Positions 47,387-59,397 of a stretch of 64,000 bases of DNA are shown piece by piece; position 1 is the stretch's first letter, and the number at the start of each line of letters is the position of its first letter. Both the position numbers and the translations under genes were made by a program. The notes below the pieces were generated by a model, which saw only the letters and a list, made by a program, of their open reading frames with translations, was not told where the DNA came from and searched no databases. Location of the stretch: contig CALNXK010000535.1 in assembly GCA_942486035.1 (NCBI GenBank), forward strand, positions 1-64,000. The letters run 5' to 3'. Source of the stretch: Porites lobata (Eukaryota; Cnidaria; Anthozoa; Scleractinia; Poritidae).

Positions 47387-49640
47387 AGGAGTAGATCCTA
47401 CTGTAAATATAAGGAAGATTCTGCTCTGCTTTAGAGTTATTCAGCACAAAAAATGTCTTCAGGACCCAACGTGTTGGTCGGACTGAAAGAAAGTTAAACG
47501 TAGCTTCCTTTTAAGTACGATCAGCAGTCTCCCTTTAGCTATCTCATTCTGCAAAAAATCTATTCATGAGTGAGGTTGTTAGGTTGCGTTGTTAGCTTCG
47601 GGAAAATTCTGCAAGCAGAGTTAATCTACCACGCAAGAAGAAATCAAATTTACACCTGTCTTACTCACGTAATGCTTATAAAACCGGTCAGCGAAAACAT
47701 AATCTTCTTATATTGTCATTTCAAGTACATCCATTGTGGAGGGACAATTCGTCGTAAATTACAGCAGAAGGTTTCGTAAGTATTTGCATACCTGCTTTTA
47801 ACAGCTAATGAATGCTATTCTGTTTTGTTTGCTTTACAGTTAGTGAGTTTGTCTATGAAAACTATGAATATTACATTAAATTGAAAACGACTTAGACAAA
47901 AGTTGTTCTATACTGATCTTATCTCTAATATTGGACTTTCAGCTTGGGCTAAAATAGGAAAACTGACATTTTAGCCGGCCCTGCGATCGACTTTGTCTGA
48001 ACAAAATATGACCTAAAAGTAAAAACATGAATAAAACAAGACGAAACTGAACGTCAGTGAAAAAATTAAACAGCGTCTAAGATATTTGCTTAAAACATAG
48101 CTTAAATCGTGTCGTTCTTGGGGAAAGTCGCTTGCATAAATAGACATAAATACAAAGCGCGAGAAAGTTTTATTGTCACAAACAGTGATATTTTTTTCAG
48201 TAAAATACGGGAGCCCTAGCAGAGAGGGACAAGATTAAATGCATTCTAAACAGGCCGAGCAAAAGTCAATAAACGACACCAATATAATTAGGATAATACT
48301 ATTGTGAAATCTGTCAAAGTTAATAAAGGTCTTCTAACGTGCAAATGCACATCCGAGTTGAAAACACCTGAAGCTGGCTTTGGTTCAGTTACTGTTATTG
48401 TATTTTTATTTTTTCTTTATTTTTAACATAAAACGCCTCATCCACAACAGGTAAAAGTTTCCTTAACAGCAAAATTAGAAAACCCTGCATGAGTGCTACA
48501 GATAAACGCTAGTCTGTTGATTAGGCCGAGTCGTCATTCTGTCTTTCCTCTGTCATGCGCAAATGAATAAAGTAGATTTTTTTTTAAAGAAAAAGACAAA
48601 GGGAGATTCAGGACAAAAGCTATCAATTAAAGTGAGAAATTTCTACCGTCTTTACAGAGTGAAATTCACCTTTTCTCTCCTTAATTGCTTTCAATGGGTG
48701 GGTACGAAAAGACTTGGCACGAAAATAATATACACGAATTTTATCGATTTTTATGGCAAAATCATTGCCTTTAACACAAATTGTAGGGCATCATATCTGT
48801 ATGTAAATCGAAATATCAGCTTAAATAATATCAGCGAAATATCAAAGCTTCCTCAAAGCTGTAAGGTTCAACATCAAACTGGGTGTTGATGCCAACATGC
48901 GGTCAGGAACGATTTCAGATTAAGTGCTTAAAAAAGACTGAAAAGTAGTTTCTAGTGATCTCTGGCCCGAGGAAAAGCCGAGACCGGAAGGTTCTTAATT
49001 TCTGTTGCTTCCACTTTGATGCTTTTCTCGTGTTCTCAACAACATCTCGCGTGGGTTATCACGCCGGTAAACCCATAGAAAGTGTTGTCTATTGCTTAAA
49101 TAATGACCCCATTTTCTTGAAATACTTATTCAAAAAGTCCTTTCTTATGACTTTAGACCCACGTTAGTTGTAACTAATTTAAGAATTCATAGGATTGATA
49201 TGACCGTATGATATGGATTGTGAATGATAGCCCAAACAACCTCCATAGTTCGAGATTTTTCGATTAAAATACTTATCTATAAGGCAATTCAAATTGTACG
49301 ATCATAGTGATAGCGATTGACCCACAATCTCTGACGTGTAATTGAAATCACTCACTCCATCCACTTTAACGGGCGAGCTCAGAATTGTGAAATTAAAAGA
49401 GACAGTGAATCAACTACAACTCTCAATATTGCAACCAAATAGAAGGGCAGTAAGGATGCTTCACGGTTCAGTCTCCTTCCATTTTGAAACCACCATATAA
49501 TTAATAATTTATTTCGCGAAGAGAAGCCACGTGGATCTGACACGAGGTTTATACTTTCGTGTCTGTGTTGATAATAATTGTGATTTTAATAAAAAAAAAA
49601 ACAAGTTCATCTACCGCCAGAAACGACCCTAAAGGGACCG
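47387..49640. other. Upstream region of GPCR 1, no supported gene
   Basis: It probably contains the promoter and 5' UTR of GPCR 1, but no TATA box or initiator stands out. Short frames (for example 48563-48889, plus) lack recognisable motifs. Confidence 0.45.
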
Positions 49641-50160
49641 ATTAATTACTGAATGGTAAATCTCACTGTATTATTTAGCTGAGGAAGCCAGGCAAATAAA
49701 TTAGCGTCATCTGCGAACAAAATGAGTTCGGCAAAGTTTCGATACGCTGTTTATATCATTTATACACAACAAGAAAAACAGGAGCCCAAGATGGATCCCT
49801 GGGGGACATCACACGGCGGACCGTTTGTGGAGAGGAGCAGTGGTCGTTAAATTGAACAAATTGCAACCTGTTTGAGAGGTAGTTCCTAATCCAGTCTACA
49901 GCCACGCCATGGATACCATAGTGTTCGAGCTTGTGAAGAAGGATATTATGATCAACAGTATCAAAGGCCTTCGAGAGATCAAGGAAAACACCAATGGCAA
50001 TGTTCATTGCGGTCAACAGCAAGAGATATCTTTTCATATAGGTCAATCAATGCTAACGAAGTAGACTGATTTTTCCTAAATCCAAATTGGTTTGGAAACA
50101 CTGTGAAAACGCTGTGTCGAATGCTTGATATTACTTTTCAATTTTGGAAGGAGAAATTAA
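49640..50160 (-). mobile_element. RT fragment of a CR1/L2-like non-LTR retrotransposon with frameshifts
   Basis: In order on the minus strand: FPNQFGFRKNQSTSLALIDL (near 50100-50040), a shift, then GVFLDLSKAFDTVDHNILLH and GIHGVAVDWIRNYLSN, then another shift inside the PQG region, and a broken catalytic FADD region near 49710. Both ends are lost. Confidence 0.8.
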
Positions 50161-50461
50161 CGATCTCAAGGAGCCCGTTTTATAACTGTACTGTGCCGCA
50201 GGCATCCCCCTAAAAATCAGTTATATCTAAATAGGCCACTTCCGTTCCTAGTTCAAAAAAAAAAATAATACAACATACACTGAGCAACTGAAAATGAGGC
50301 CAAGTGCACAACCTTTCTTGCGAAAATGTGTTTTATTTGCATTAAAATAAATAATCATTTCTATATCAAAGGCTGAGTTTTTAACCTCGTTTTGATTCAG
50401 AGGCCCGGTGGAACTCGGAAATGGCCTATTACTGACTCGACAAAAATAACAGAGCACACGA

Positions 50462-50545
50462 ATACGAGAACACGGCAGATCAAGATGGAAGCCCAACTCG
50501 CGGACATGTTGAAAGAGCTGAGAGAAGAATCACACAACTGCTGAA
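50462..50545 (+). other. Short ORF, possible element-derived coiled-coil start
   Basis: From an ATG near 50485 the plus strand reads MEAQLADMLKELREE and then stops after 19 codons. It resembles the start of a gag-like helix but is too short to identify. Confidence 0.15.
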
Positions 50546-50829
50546 AGCAGCTATTTTACAAATAGTTAATTATTAGTGGAGCTCAACATTTTGTATGTTA
50601 AACAAAGTTTCCCAGCTTGAAACGATTTAAATAGTTGAATTCGATTACTTTCGCTAGAATGATAACGTTCTTCATCAACAAACTTGCAAAGATCTTTATT
50701 TTCATAGACTGAAGAAAATTAGTGAAAACATCAGCATGGAATGATTGATTTTCGTGATGTGGTTCGATTTCGTCCACAAATTCATAAGCTGGAATTCTAT
50801 TTTATGCAAAAAAAATTAATTAACAATTA

Positions 50830-51965
50830 ATGAATGAGGCTGAGTATCTTACGAGGAGAGATCGAGGAGGGTGTTATCCAGGGGGGGGGGGCGGGGAGAG
50901 ACGAGGTCTGGGACCGAGAATCGATGTTCTCACAACTTGCAAAGCGGTCACCCAGAGTGGTGGTCAGCGGATACTTACAGTATTTTTCCCACAGTAAAAT
51001 AATATTTTTAGACTTTTTAGAAGCAAGAAGCGAACCGACAGAGGAAATCAGAAATGCGTAAAAAAAATTGAAAAAAATCATATCATGCGTCTTTGTTTTT
51101 CTTGCATATCGTATTTGTCTTTCGGTACTGAAATGCGGGGAAACTAAAACCCAACCTTCCTAGATCGTAACCAACAACAACGCGCTCGATGGATTTATTT
51201 ATAGGTTACATCGTTTTTGCAGGGCAAGGACAACTTGATGCTGATAAAAATTACTGGAGCAAGTGTCAAATTTATCGGAAGCAAGTACTTTCAAGAGAGC
51301 TTTATAAAAATGAGCTTACTGCTCTACATATCATAACTGCATAGAAATTAACACTTCATAACATTTCACTTCGTTTATTTCGATCAGTCAACACCTTGAA
51401 TCCAAAGTTAAAATTCAAAACGATCCTAAAACAAATCACAACTACTACTGAAAGCTCTGTACCTTGAAGCGACTTTAACTTTCCTAAGGTTTGCAGCAAA
51501 ACACTGCTCGATAGCTAGCTCTGACAACTCTTCGGCGGTTCTTAGCAGCTATACGGAGCTATATGTTGCATATTCCAAACTCTGCAAAGGGAAATTGTTT
51601 AACAGAAAAAGAAAACCACACACTATGTCTGAAAAGCGACATAAAATCAATAAATTTGCGAATTACAAAAATATAATTATAGTGAGAAACAGTCCCGTCT
51701 TCGGGTGCCATGTTTTTGTTTTTTCTCAAGACCGTTGATCTAACTGTTCGTTGATCTATGGTTTTTAGACATTATGCGCATGATCAGTACACAAATCCGC
51801 TGGCAAGACCGTTGCTGATCGCTTTGCAAGTTGTGAGAACATCGTTTGGATTTCATTTAAGGGAATGTATGGGAAGTAGCTCCCCCCCCCACTGGTGTTA
51901 TCCGTCGAGGCCGTAGGCCGAGGCGGATAACAGCCTCCGAGATCTCCATAATTCCTCATATGATA
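50830..51965. repeat. Long imperfect inverted repeat
   Basis: The left arm (50850-50970: GAGAGATCGAGGAGGGTGTT, then a G12 run, then GTTCTCACAACTTGCAAAGC) is mirrored at 51785-51960 (GCTTTGCAAGTTGTGAGAAC, a C9 run, GGATAACAGCCTCCGAGATC). The right arm also holds its own hairpin (GTTATCCGTCGAGGCC / GGCCGAGGCGGATAAC). Probably one large non-autonomous element or two facing copies. Confidence 0.6.
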
Positions 51966-51988
51966 CGAAAGCCGAATTCAATAATTGT

Positions 51989-52438
51989 TTTATTATTCAT
52001 TCAAAATAATGCCTAGTTTAAAAACATGGCTAAAAGATGCTTACCTTCATCGATCCATCGATGTTATGTTCATCTTCGATAGAGCACTTTTAGGTTTGTC
52101 CAGCTCCGCAAATATTCTCCAAATAGCAGATGTCGCCCTTCGAATTGTCTTCTTGCTGTTCTCGCCATGATTTTAGCTATTTTTTCGCCTAGTTCTTACT
52201 CTTGAAACGAGTTAAACGGCCGCCATTTTTTGTTTTCACAATCAAAACAACTCAACCTCGTCCCCAGGTCTTCTCGGTTAACGGTGCCTTAACCTGTACG
52301 AACGCTGCATTTTTGACGTCATTTCCTCGTTAAACACAAAATTCTTCCAAATTTGGTCATCAGTAACTGGATATGGTGAATTATGCGTGTGCTTTTAGCC
52401 AATCAGAATCGGGGAAATATTTTGAATGAATAATAACA
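51989..52438. repeat. MITE-like element with TTATTATTCATTCAAAATA ends
   Basis: TTATTATTCATTCAAAATA at 51990-52009 is found as its reverse complement at 52418-52436. The interior has AAAAGCACACGC-type and ACCTCGTCCCCAGG words. It adjoins the preceding inverted repeat and may be part of it. Confidence 0.55.
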
Positions 52439-52439
52439 C

Positions 52440-54905
52440 ATATTAAAACTTTGGTTGGCGTGAAGAGTAGAACCAAACATTTCATTGCACGGAATTGACT
52501 TTGCAAATGAAAGACTTCCCAAACCTTTTATACTCAATACTTGCAGGAGTAAAAACATTGTTAGTTGAGCATAAATTTCAAGTTAACATTTAAATCTGGA
52601 CGAAATAGCCATTTGTGAACACATTAGATTTTCGAGCTTTTTTCCTTGGCCTCGATCCGGTACCTACCCTGGGTGCCAGAGACTTTTCATGCGCGGTTTC
52701 AGGTTTCGGTCAAGTCTTAAAAAGTGACCCGCGCGAGAGAGATAATAAAGTCTTGTAGCAAAACAGTTCACACTGAAGCTGTTTTAAGATGGCAGGTGTT
52801 ATAGAATGGTATTGAATTCAATTCCTTCACGAACTTAGTTTTCAAGCAGCAATAAAACCGATTGACCACAAAAGTCTGTTTATATACTTGCCCTCGGCAG
52901 TGTTAGCGAAATGACGTAATAACTCATTTGATGTGCATGTCAGCTAACTTCAAATTAATCGATGTTAAACGAAAGTGATATGTTTTTTATAAACCTTGCA
53001 AACTGTTGGAGAATGTGGGGCGTGAGTAGCTAGCGAGCCGTAGCTGTTTGCACGTACGCAAGTGCATACCTGAAAAAATGTCGGAGGTTACAACAAACAA
53101 CATTAACCAAAATAGATTGATGCGACGGGAAATAAGTCATGGCGAGGGCCTCCTGATGGTGGTTGCACATTCGCCGTTTTTCGCAATTCTTAGTTTTCAA
53201 AGTGAAGTCACCATTTATTGGACGAAACGTGCAAAGAACTCCGGGCACTAGTGCTGGTGTAGGCAGACTAGGGGAAATTACGGGCGAACCAAGAGAAGGG
53301 AAAATTTATGGCAAAAAACTTTCTTTGCACGATGAGTGCACCTGACTCAGTTATAGCTGCCCTAAAAATATTAATGAAAAATAATTATTAAAATATCCGG
53401 ATTTAATTTTTAGACCCGTATTTTTTGTTACAGAAAAAAATACTCTTCAACACCAACAATTTGTTGAAAGTTACGCTGTTAATTTTAGGTGGACCAGCGT
53501 ATTTAGAGCTCTCCAAACGGCTCTTGGTTGGGTGTCCTTGATGGATTTTTAAACTTTTTCATGTGTCTTCCATATGTGTAGCACTTTGACCTTACCTTCC
53601 TTGAAAACCGGATTGAGTCGGAAACATTCACGGATAACAAATGAAGGACTGCACGAGGTGTTGGTAGAGGGCATAACAACTCCTTCAATCACGGATCTTA
53701 ATTTGTTAACCGGAAATATCATGAGAAATAACTTCACGACTTTTAATCCAGAGTTCATGCGGAGAAAAAAACATAACAATTTTTAGAATTTAGCTACCTC
53801 AAGGCAAACGTTTCCGTAATACCTTCCTAAAGTAAGAAATACTGCATGAAAGTTATCACACATTCAAGTGAAACGTAACTTGCTTCAGTCCCGTTTCGTA
53901 TCAAAGCAATTGGTATCATTACAGGGCCAGGAAAACCTTCGGCTATTAGAATAAATATCATTGAGCAAGTAACCCTTTATCTTATCGTCCTTTTCCTTAA
54001 CTACTTTTTCTTAAATATTTCTTCACAAACGAGAATAAATTTTATGAAATGGTACGTGTTTAATTTGCAGCTGTCTACTGTGATGTTCTATGATACGTCA
54101 TCCACATGGCAGCAAGACGGTTCGGCGAAAACGTTTAAAGAGGCACGTGTCGCTAGAATTCTTGTCATGAGCTCAAAAAATATATATGAGTGAATATTTT
54201 TTCTCTTAGTACAGGAGCGACACTAGTAACACCATAAAGAGAAATGTCAACTATACCGATCAAAATATTCATTGTTGTTAACAATTTGTCCGACAAACGA
54301 TGACAAAACTTGAAATCCTTGTACTTCATCGTGTTCAATCAGTCCAAAAGACAGCCGTATAAATAGTTCCATTGCAATGCAATTATAAAGTATTCTTAAC
54401 AAAACAGGAGCCTTTTATTAATTTTGTTGTTTGGGATAATTTTGGACTTTTTTGAACAAAACAATTGGCCTGTTCCCATTACTTCCAAAACTTTGATGTA
54501 TATTTCATAAATAATGAACAGTGGGGTAAAAGATCCCTCATCCTTATAATAGTGACTATAAACACGAAAGCTATGTACATAGCACCAATAACTGGGTAAT
54601 GTTCTCAGCGTCGTTATTGTAGTTTTTACTTTGGAATAAATCCTACGGCGGACTGAGTTCAGCCTAACAAGCAAAACATCAGTGCTAGTATCATCTGAAT
54701 GGGGCTTAATTTAAAAGGGTCAGTTTTCGTGATATTATTGTTGTTGTTTGATAAAAGAGAGGAATAAAAAGCTTAGTTCTTCATAATGACCTTGAAAGAC
54801 TAATTAACATTGGACAATTGTTGTTTACTCTAATTAGAAACTTGGGAAAGAAGCTGTATGCCATTACTTACAACTGACACGCAGCTTCTGAAGCAATAAC
54901 AAAAC
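52440..54905. other. Gene-free stretch
   Basis: Several overlapping short frames occur on both strands around 53030-53790, none with a known motif or compatible splice partners. No terminal repeats were seen. Confidence 0.45.
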
Positions 54906-54908
54906 AAA

Positions 54909-55231
54909 GGGCGCTTTCCATTTACGAAAAAAAACCGGAAATTTCGGTGGTAGCAAAAGTGGAATTTCCGATTGGTAAAAAGTTGTTCCATTTGGTCGTA
55001 AACCCCGGTACGTGGCCGGCTGCCCGACCGTGGACCTGGAACTGGTACAAACTACGAGAAACGTAAATGGAACACGACATTCCGTTCGGAAATTCCAACC
55101 GGGAAAACGGGACCACCTTTTTAGATTTTCCACTTTTTCTGGGAATTTTCCAGTGGGAAGAACCGACGAAACGTGTTCCATTTACCGCCGAACCGGAAAT
55201 TTCGGAAATTTTGACTAAATGGAAAGCGCCC
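54909..55231. repeat. MITE with GGGCGCTTTCCATTTA ends
   Basis: GGGCGCTTTCCATTTA at 54909 is repeated inverted at 55216-55231, and inner CCGGAAATTTCGG words also pair. It explains the overlapping frames seen here on both strands (length about 323 bp). Confidence 0.8.
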
Positions 55232-56003
55232 AAATATTCTCACTGCATACACAATTGGCCCGTGACGCAGAATGTAAGAAACTCCTTTAAATTCCGTCGT
55301 GTTGGGCCTGCGCGCTGGTGGCATGATGCATTGCGGCCCTTGGTTAAAATTATTCGGTTTTTGTTGCCCGCCGCTTGGGAAGCGTAACTATAACTCCACA
55401 ACATATCTCTACAGAAAAAAAAAGTTTTGCACCTCCTTCCTCCCCTGGTGGCGGTTGACGTCGCATACCCTCATTATTCGGCATGCCTATTGCCCTGGCG
55501 GTCGCGGTTTCCTCCCATAACTAGGGACTTTATAATAGGTTTAGAGGGCAAAACAACAACTTTACAAGTGCATCATACTTTTATGTAAATTTCTTTTCAG
55601 TTTTTACGTGACTACGACTTGAAATTGCTTAATATTACATTTTATGGAGGACGTAAACAAGCGACGGCGAAATTTTATTTCTGTTTCTGAACTTGGATAG
55701 GGATCTTAGCAATTCAACTCCGAAGGGGGGGGGGGGATTCACCTACTTTTGATAAAAGTAAATGGGAAGGAATAATCACGATAAAGACTGGAAGAACATA
55801 AATTCACTTTTTATGCGACGTTTTCGCTGCTATCGTGTCGTGGGATTGTAAAGTCCCTCCTTAGTTCACCGTTACGGGACAATAGGTATGAAGAGCGAAT
55901 GTTATACAGTTATGTTCAACTAAAACAATCAAGTATTCACCATAAAAGTTCAAGAGATTGATTTTTAAGCAGATCTCGTGTGGTAAGGAAAGCCGACGAT
56001 AAT

Positions 56004-56766
56004 AGAGACCTTTATATTCTAAGACGAGTGCGACAACGAGTACGAAATTTTCTCAAGTAGTGCGCGCGCGTGAACCAGGCTCATTTTGGGGGGGAAACTG
56101 GTTGCCGTCGTCATTCTACTACGAATGTTAGCGAGAATTAGAGACCTTTAGATTCGAGGACGAGGACGACTACGAGTACGAGATTTGACTAAAAGTTTTT
56201 TCGCGTATTCTCAAAATATAGACTCCCCAGACAGCTTCATTTTACCATTTTTCATCTGAAAAGTTAGCACTGTTATCTTTAACGAAGGAGGTTACGCGTT
56301 CTCCCTACCGCAAAATGATAAAACTTTTAACATTTGATATCTTGTTACCGCCACTTCGACATTCACCCTACGACTCGTAGTATAATGACGACCGCTACCG
56401 CGTTTTCCAGCCAAAATGACGCTGGTTCGCGCGCGAGCACTGCTTAGTATTGAAAAAAATTCGTGCTCGTAGTCGTACGGTACTCGTCTTAGAATCTAAA
56501 GGTCTCTATTGTCGTAATGGCGGAAACGAGTAATCAAAAGTTAGAAGTTTTATCATTTTGGGATCGCGAGAGGGCTTAACCTCCTTCAATAAAGATAACA
56601 GTGCTAACTTTTCTAAAGAAAAAAAGTACAATGAAGCTCAGTTCCGGGGGGGGTGTCTATTCTTTAAGAATACGCGAAAAAACTCTAAGTTAAAGCCTCT
56701 TTATCCTCTCTTGGATCAATCTCGTACTCGTAGTCGTTCTCGTCGTCGAATGTAAAGGTCTCTCAT
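56004..56766. repeat. Interleaved pair of inverted-repeat elements
   Basis: Four copies of an end reading AGAGACCTTTAGATTC-like then GACGAG/ACGAGTACGA occur at about 56004 and 56141 (forward) and about 56508 and 56764 (reverse). The inner sequence pairs 56004 with 56508 (GCGCGCG..GAACCAG, TCATTTTGG) and 56141 with 56764 (GTTAGCACTGTTATCTTTA, GGAGGTTA). The two elements therefore overlap instead of nesting. Confidence 0.7.
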
Positions 56767-57526
56767 AGCAAGCTAACGACAACATGCTTCAAAATATGAA
56801 CGCGATTACCAGCGTCAAATTCGTCAGAGTAATGGTAGTTTGAAAAACTAGGATAAAAGGACTTTTTCATCTTATTAGACGATAAAGGTGACCAGATGAG
56901 GAATAAAAAGATGTAATGATACATACATACATGCATTTACACTAAAAGTCATATATATGCAAATATTGCGTAATTCCCTTGTGGGGTACGTGTTAATTGC
57001 AACTAAACGAACGTTTGAATTCTGTGCGAACGGTAATTGAGAAATTGATCGGAAGTACCTCGCTTTTACTCAGTGAGTACAAATGTATGTAACAGATACT
57101 TGCATTAGCATCATTTTTACGTGAAAAACTGCCATAAAATTTAAATTGTGTGGTTTTAAAGAGACTAAGTATTAATGACATAAATGGCTATAAGTGGTCG
57201 CGAAAATTAGTAAATATAAGTGTAGTAATGACAGAACTTTTATTAGTAAACTAATATGAGCAAAATATCACCGACTCAATAGTATTTTGAGGCCTAATGG
57301 GTTACCTAGGGAAAAGGATTTTACTTAGGAAAAGAGAAAGGAAATGAATCAATTATTTTAACAGAAAGATCTCACCGTCCCTAACATTTTAAGGTACAAC
57401 TATCGTTTTAGTAGGTCACGTGACATGTCACGTGCACCTTTTTACTGAAAAGCTTAAATAATAAGTTGACGAATTGGTGACGGTTTTTTGAAAAGAAATC
57501 AATCAATAGCGTTTTTCTGATTCATA

Positions 57527-57671
57527 TTAGAGACATTAAGATTCACGTTTATCGCAAACGGCAAACGTCAGATTCAAGTTGAGAATTTCTCAGAACAGAA
57601 AATAAGCAGATAAAAACAGAAATTTGGTCACGTTTGCCGTTTGGCGTAAACGTTCATCTTAATCTCTCTAT
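57527..57671. repeat. MITE, copy 2 of the family at 11946-12185
   Basis: It shares CGGCAAACGTCAGATTCAAG, TTGAGAATTTCTCA and AGCAGATAAAAA with the copy in the PX gene. The ends AGAGACATTAAGATTCACG and its imperfect reverse complement frame it. This copy is shorter internally. Confidence 0.75.
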
Positions 57672-58290
57672 TAACTATTTCTTACACTTCACGTTTGGAA
57701 TGACTTTATATTTCACTTCAATACAAAATTATGAGGGCAAACATCGTTTCAAAGGCCGACATTTGGTCTTAAATTATTCAAAACTTTAATTTCAAACTTC
57801 GAGTTCGTTAATTCCAAAAGAAGAAAGTAAAATATGATCATCCTCCATCAGCAACGCCAGTGTTTTAAATATAATAGTATTATTATATAATATATAATAA
57901 TGTTTTAACCATACAAAGAAACTTCCTTCTGTCATGTCACGTGACCATAATTATACGTTAAACACAAGAAGACTTCTCGGTGTATTTTCTTTTAAGCATA
58001 GTGGCAGGAAATATTGCCAATCAATCATATTTTCCGAACACTCTTTTGATCCAGGCTAAAGAGAGTTTTTACTCACGAGGCCAGCGTTTACATAAGAAAA
58101 GAGTTTAGTTCCCACAGGATTGGGTTGGAACACCAACATAGCCGCCGTTTTATTGTTTTGGAACACAAATATGGCAGCAGTGACGTCATGTAAAAAGGCT
58201 CTATTAGTCCTTGTGCCAAATGAAGTTACGCTTCGTCTTACATGAAGTAGCCTCGGCTACAGTTTTAATGTTTTAGTTCTGCACTTTGGG
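57672..58290. other. 3' flank of GPCR 2, no supported gene
   Basis: AT-rich, with a palindromic TATTATATAATATATAATA tract near 57885 and two CACGTGAC-type E-box words. No frame of interest. Confidence 0.4.
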
Positions 58291-59397
58291 TTAAACGTCT
58301 GTGCTTTTAGTTTCGTGTTCAGGACTTCCGTTTACCGCAAACCAAATCTTGTCCTCGTGGTCATGGACATGAGCTTTACCGTTCTGTTTGCGTAGAGAGT
58401 TATTTTGTGACGGACCAGCCGTGCTCTGGATATCAGCCAAACGCATTTTGATGCAAGGACACAGACATATTAGGTATTTTATGTAACCTCTTCTGAAGCG
58501 TCTCGTGAGCGTTCCATAGACGAGCGGATTGAGGCAGCTATGAATAATAGAAAGAAGAAAATCGAACTTCAAAAACACGTCTTTTGCAATTTGTTTCTCT
58601 CTTTCGCCACCAAAATCAGTCATCATCCAGGAAAGCTGAACGGGTAACAAGCAAATTGCAAATACCAACACAATAACCGCAATCGTTTTTAAAATCTGAA
58701 TGTCTTCTTTGCGTACACGCCGGGTATTATTGTTGAGACTTTTTCCAGGTCCGAATCGCTCTGTACTCGATTTAAGCAAATCCACTGCGATTCTTATGTA
58801 TGCGGCACTAATGACAGTCAAGGGAAGCGAATATTGCAGGACAAACAAGGAAGCTGTGTATGCCTTTCGTCCCTTTTCAGAAGGCCATCCCTCGTTGCAC
58901 TCTGTTCCAAAATCACCCTGAGCCACAATCACTAGAGGAAGCACAGCCAGGAAAGATGCCAGCCATAAACCAATTAACCAGCCAATAATCTTCCACTTAC
59001 GTATCTCAGGCTTAAATGGGTTTGTAATGACATAACATCGATGGATTGCCATGGACGTAAGTGTGAACACACTAACAAAAAACGTCATGGTGGCTAACGG
59101 CGATATTGTCTTGCAGAACGCCGTGCTATGGTGAAACTTGACGAAAAGTCTAGCCGTGTACACAGGGAGAAAACCAATCATAAGAAGATCGGATATGGCC
59201 AGATTTACAATAAACAAATCATTAATTGTTCGACGTTTTTTACCTTGTACTACTAACAGTACGAGGACATTGCCAATTGAGCCCAAGATAAACGTTAACA
59301 TGTAAACACAAAGAGTGGCTTTACCTTGTGAGCTGTCCAGAAATGACGGTGACTCCTCTTCTAATGCGGAGGTTTCATTTAATGATGTCAATGGCAT
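58291..59397 (-). CDS. Class A GPCR 2, neuropeptide-receptor-like, intronless
   Basis: A single exon of 368 aa. TM1 has GNVLVLLVV; TM2 has NDLFIVNLAISDLLM. The TM3 Cys is in STAFCKTISP. The DRY position reads HRC (MAIHRCYVITNPFKP). TM4 has WLIGLWLASF, the extracellular loop 2 Cys is in GTECNEGW, and TM5 has Pro in YSLPLTVIS. TM6 reads CLLPVQLSW in place of CWxP, and TM7 has SCLNPLVYG. Helix 8 is RRFRRGYIKYLICLCPC with likely palmitoylated Cys. There is a NETS glycosylation site at the N-terminus and a polar 50-residue tail. The fold is clear. The ligand is not: overall shape suggests a peptide receptor of the NPY/galanin/RFamide kind. The atypical DRY and toggle motifs suggest altered activation. 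Confidence 0.9.
   Translation of the reverse strand: MPLTSLNETSALEEESPSFLDSSQGKATLCVYMLTFILGSIGNVLVLLVVQGKKRRTINDLFIVNLAISDLLMIGFLPVYTARLFVKFHHSTAFCKTISPLATMTFFVSVFTLTSMAIHRCYVITNPFKPEIRKWKIIGWLIGLWLASFLAVLPLVIVAQGDFGTECNEGWPSEKGRKAYTASLFVLQYSLPLTVISAAYIRIAVDLLKSSTERFGPGKSLNNNTRRVRKEDIQILKTIAVIVLVFAICLLPVQLSWMMTDFGGEREKQIAKDVFLKFDFLLSIIHSCLNPLVYGTLTRRFRRGYIKYLICLCPCIKMRLADIQSTAGPSQNNSLRKQNGKAHVHDHEDKIWFAVNGSPEHETKSTDV

Noticed and set aside
46575..47486. Plus-strand frames opposite GPCR 1 (115 and 119 codons)
   Set aside because: They are antisense shadows of a clear seven-helix receptor frame.
53030..53790. Cluster of 60-76 codon frames on both strands
   Set aside because: They overlap each other in opposite strands with no domain or codon pattern, as expected by chance.
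54864..55387. Overlapping frames of about 100 codons on both strands
   Set aside because: They fall inside an inverted-repeat MITE and have no conserved protein features.
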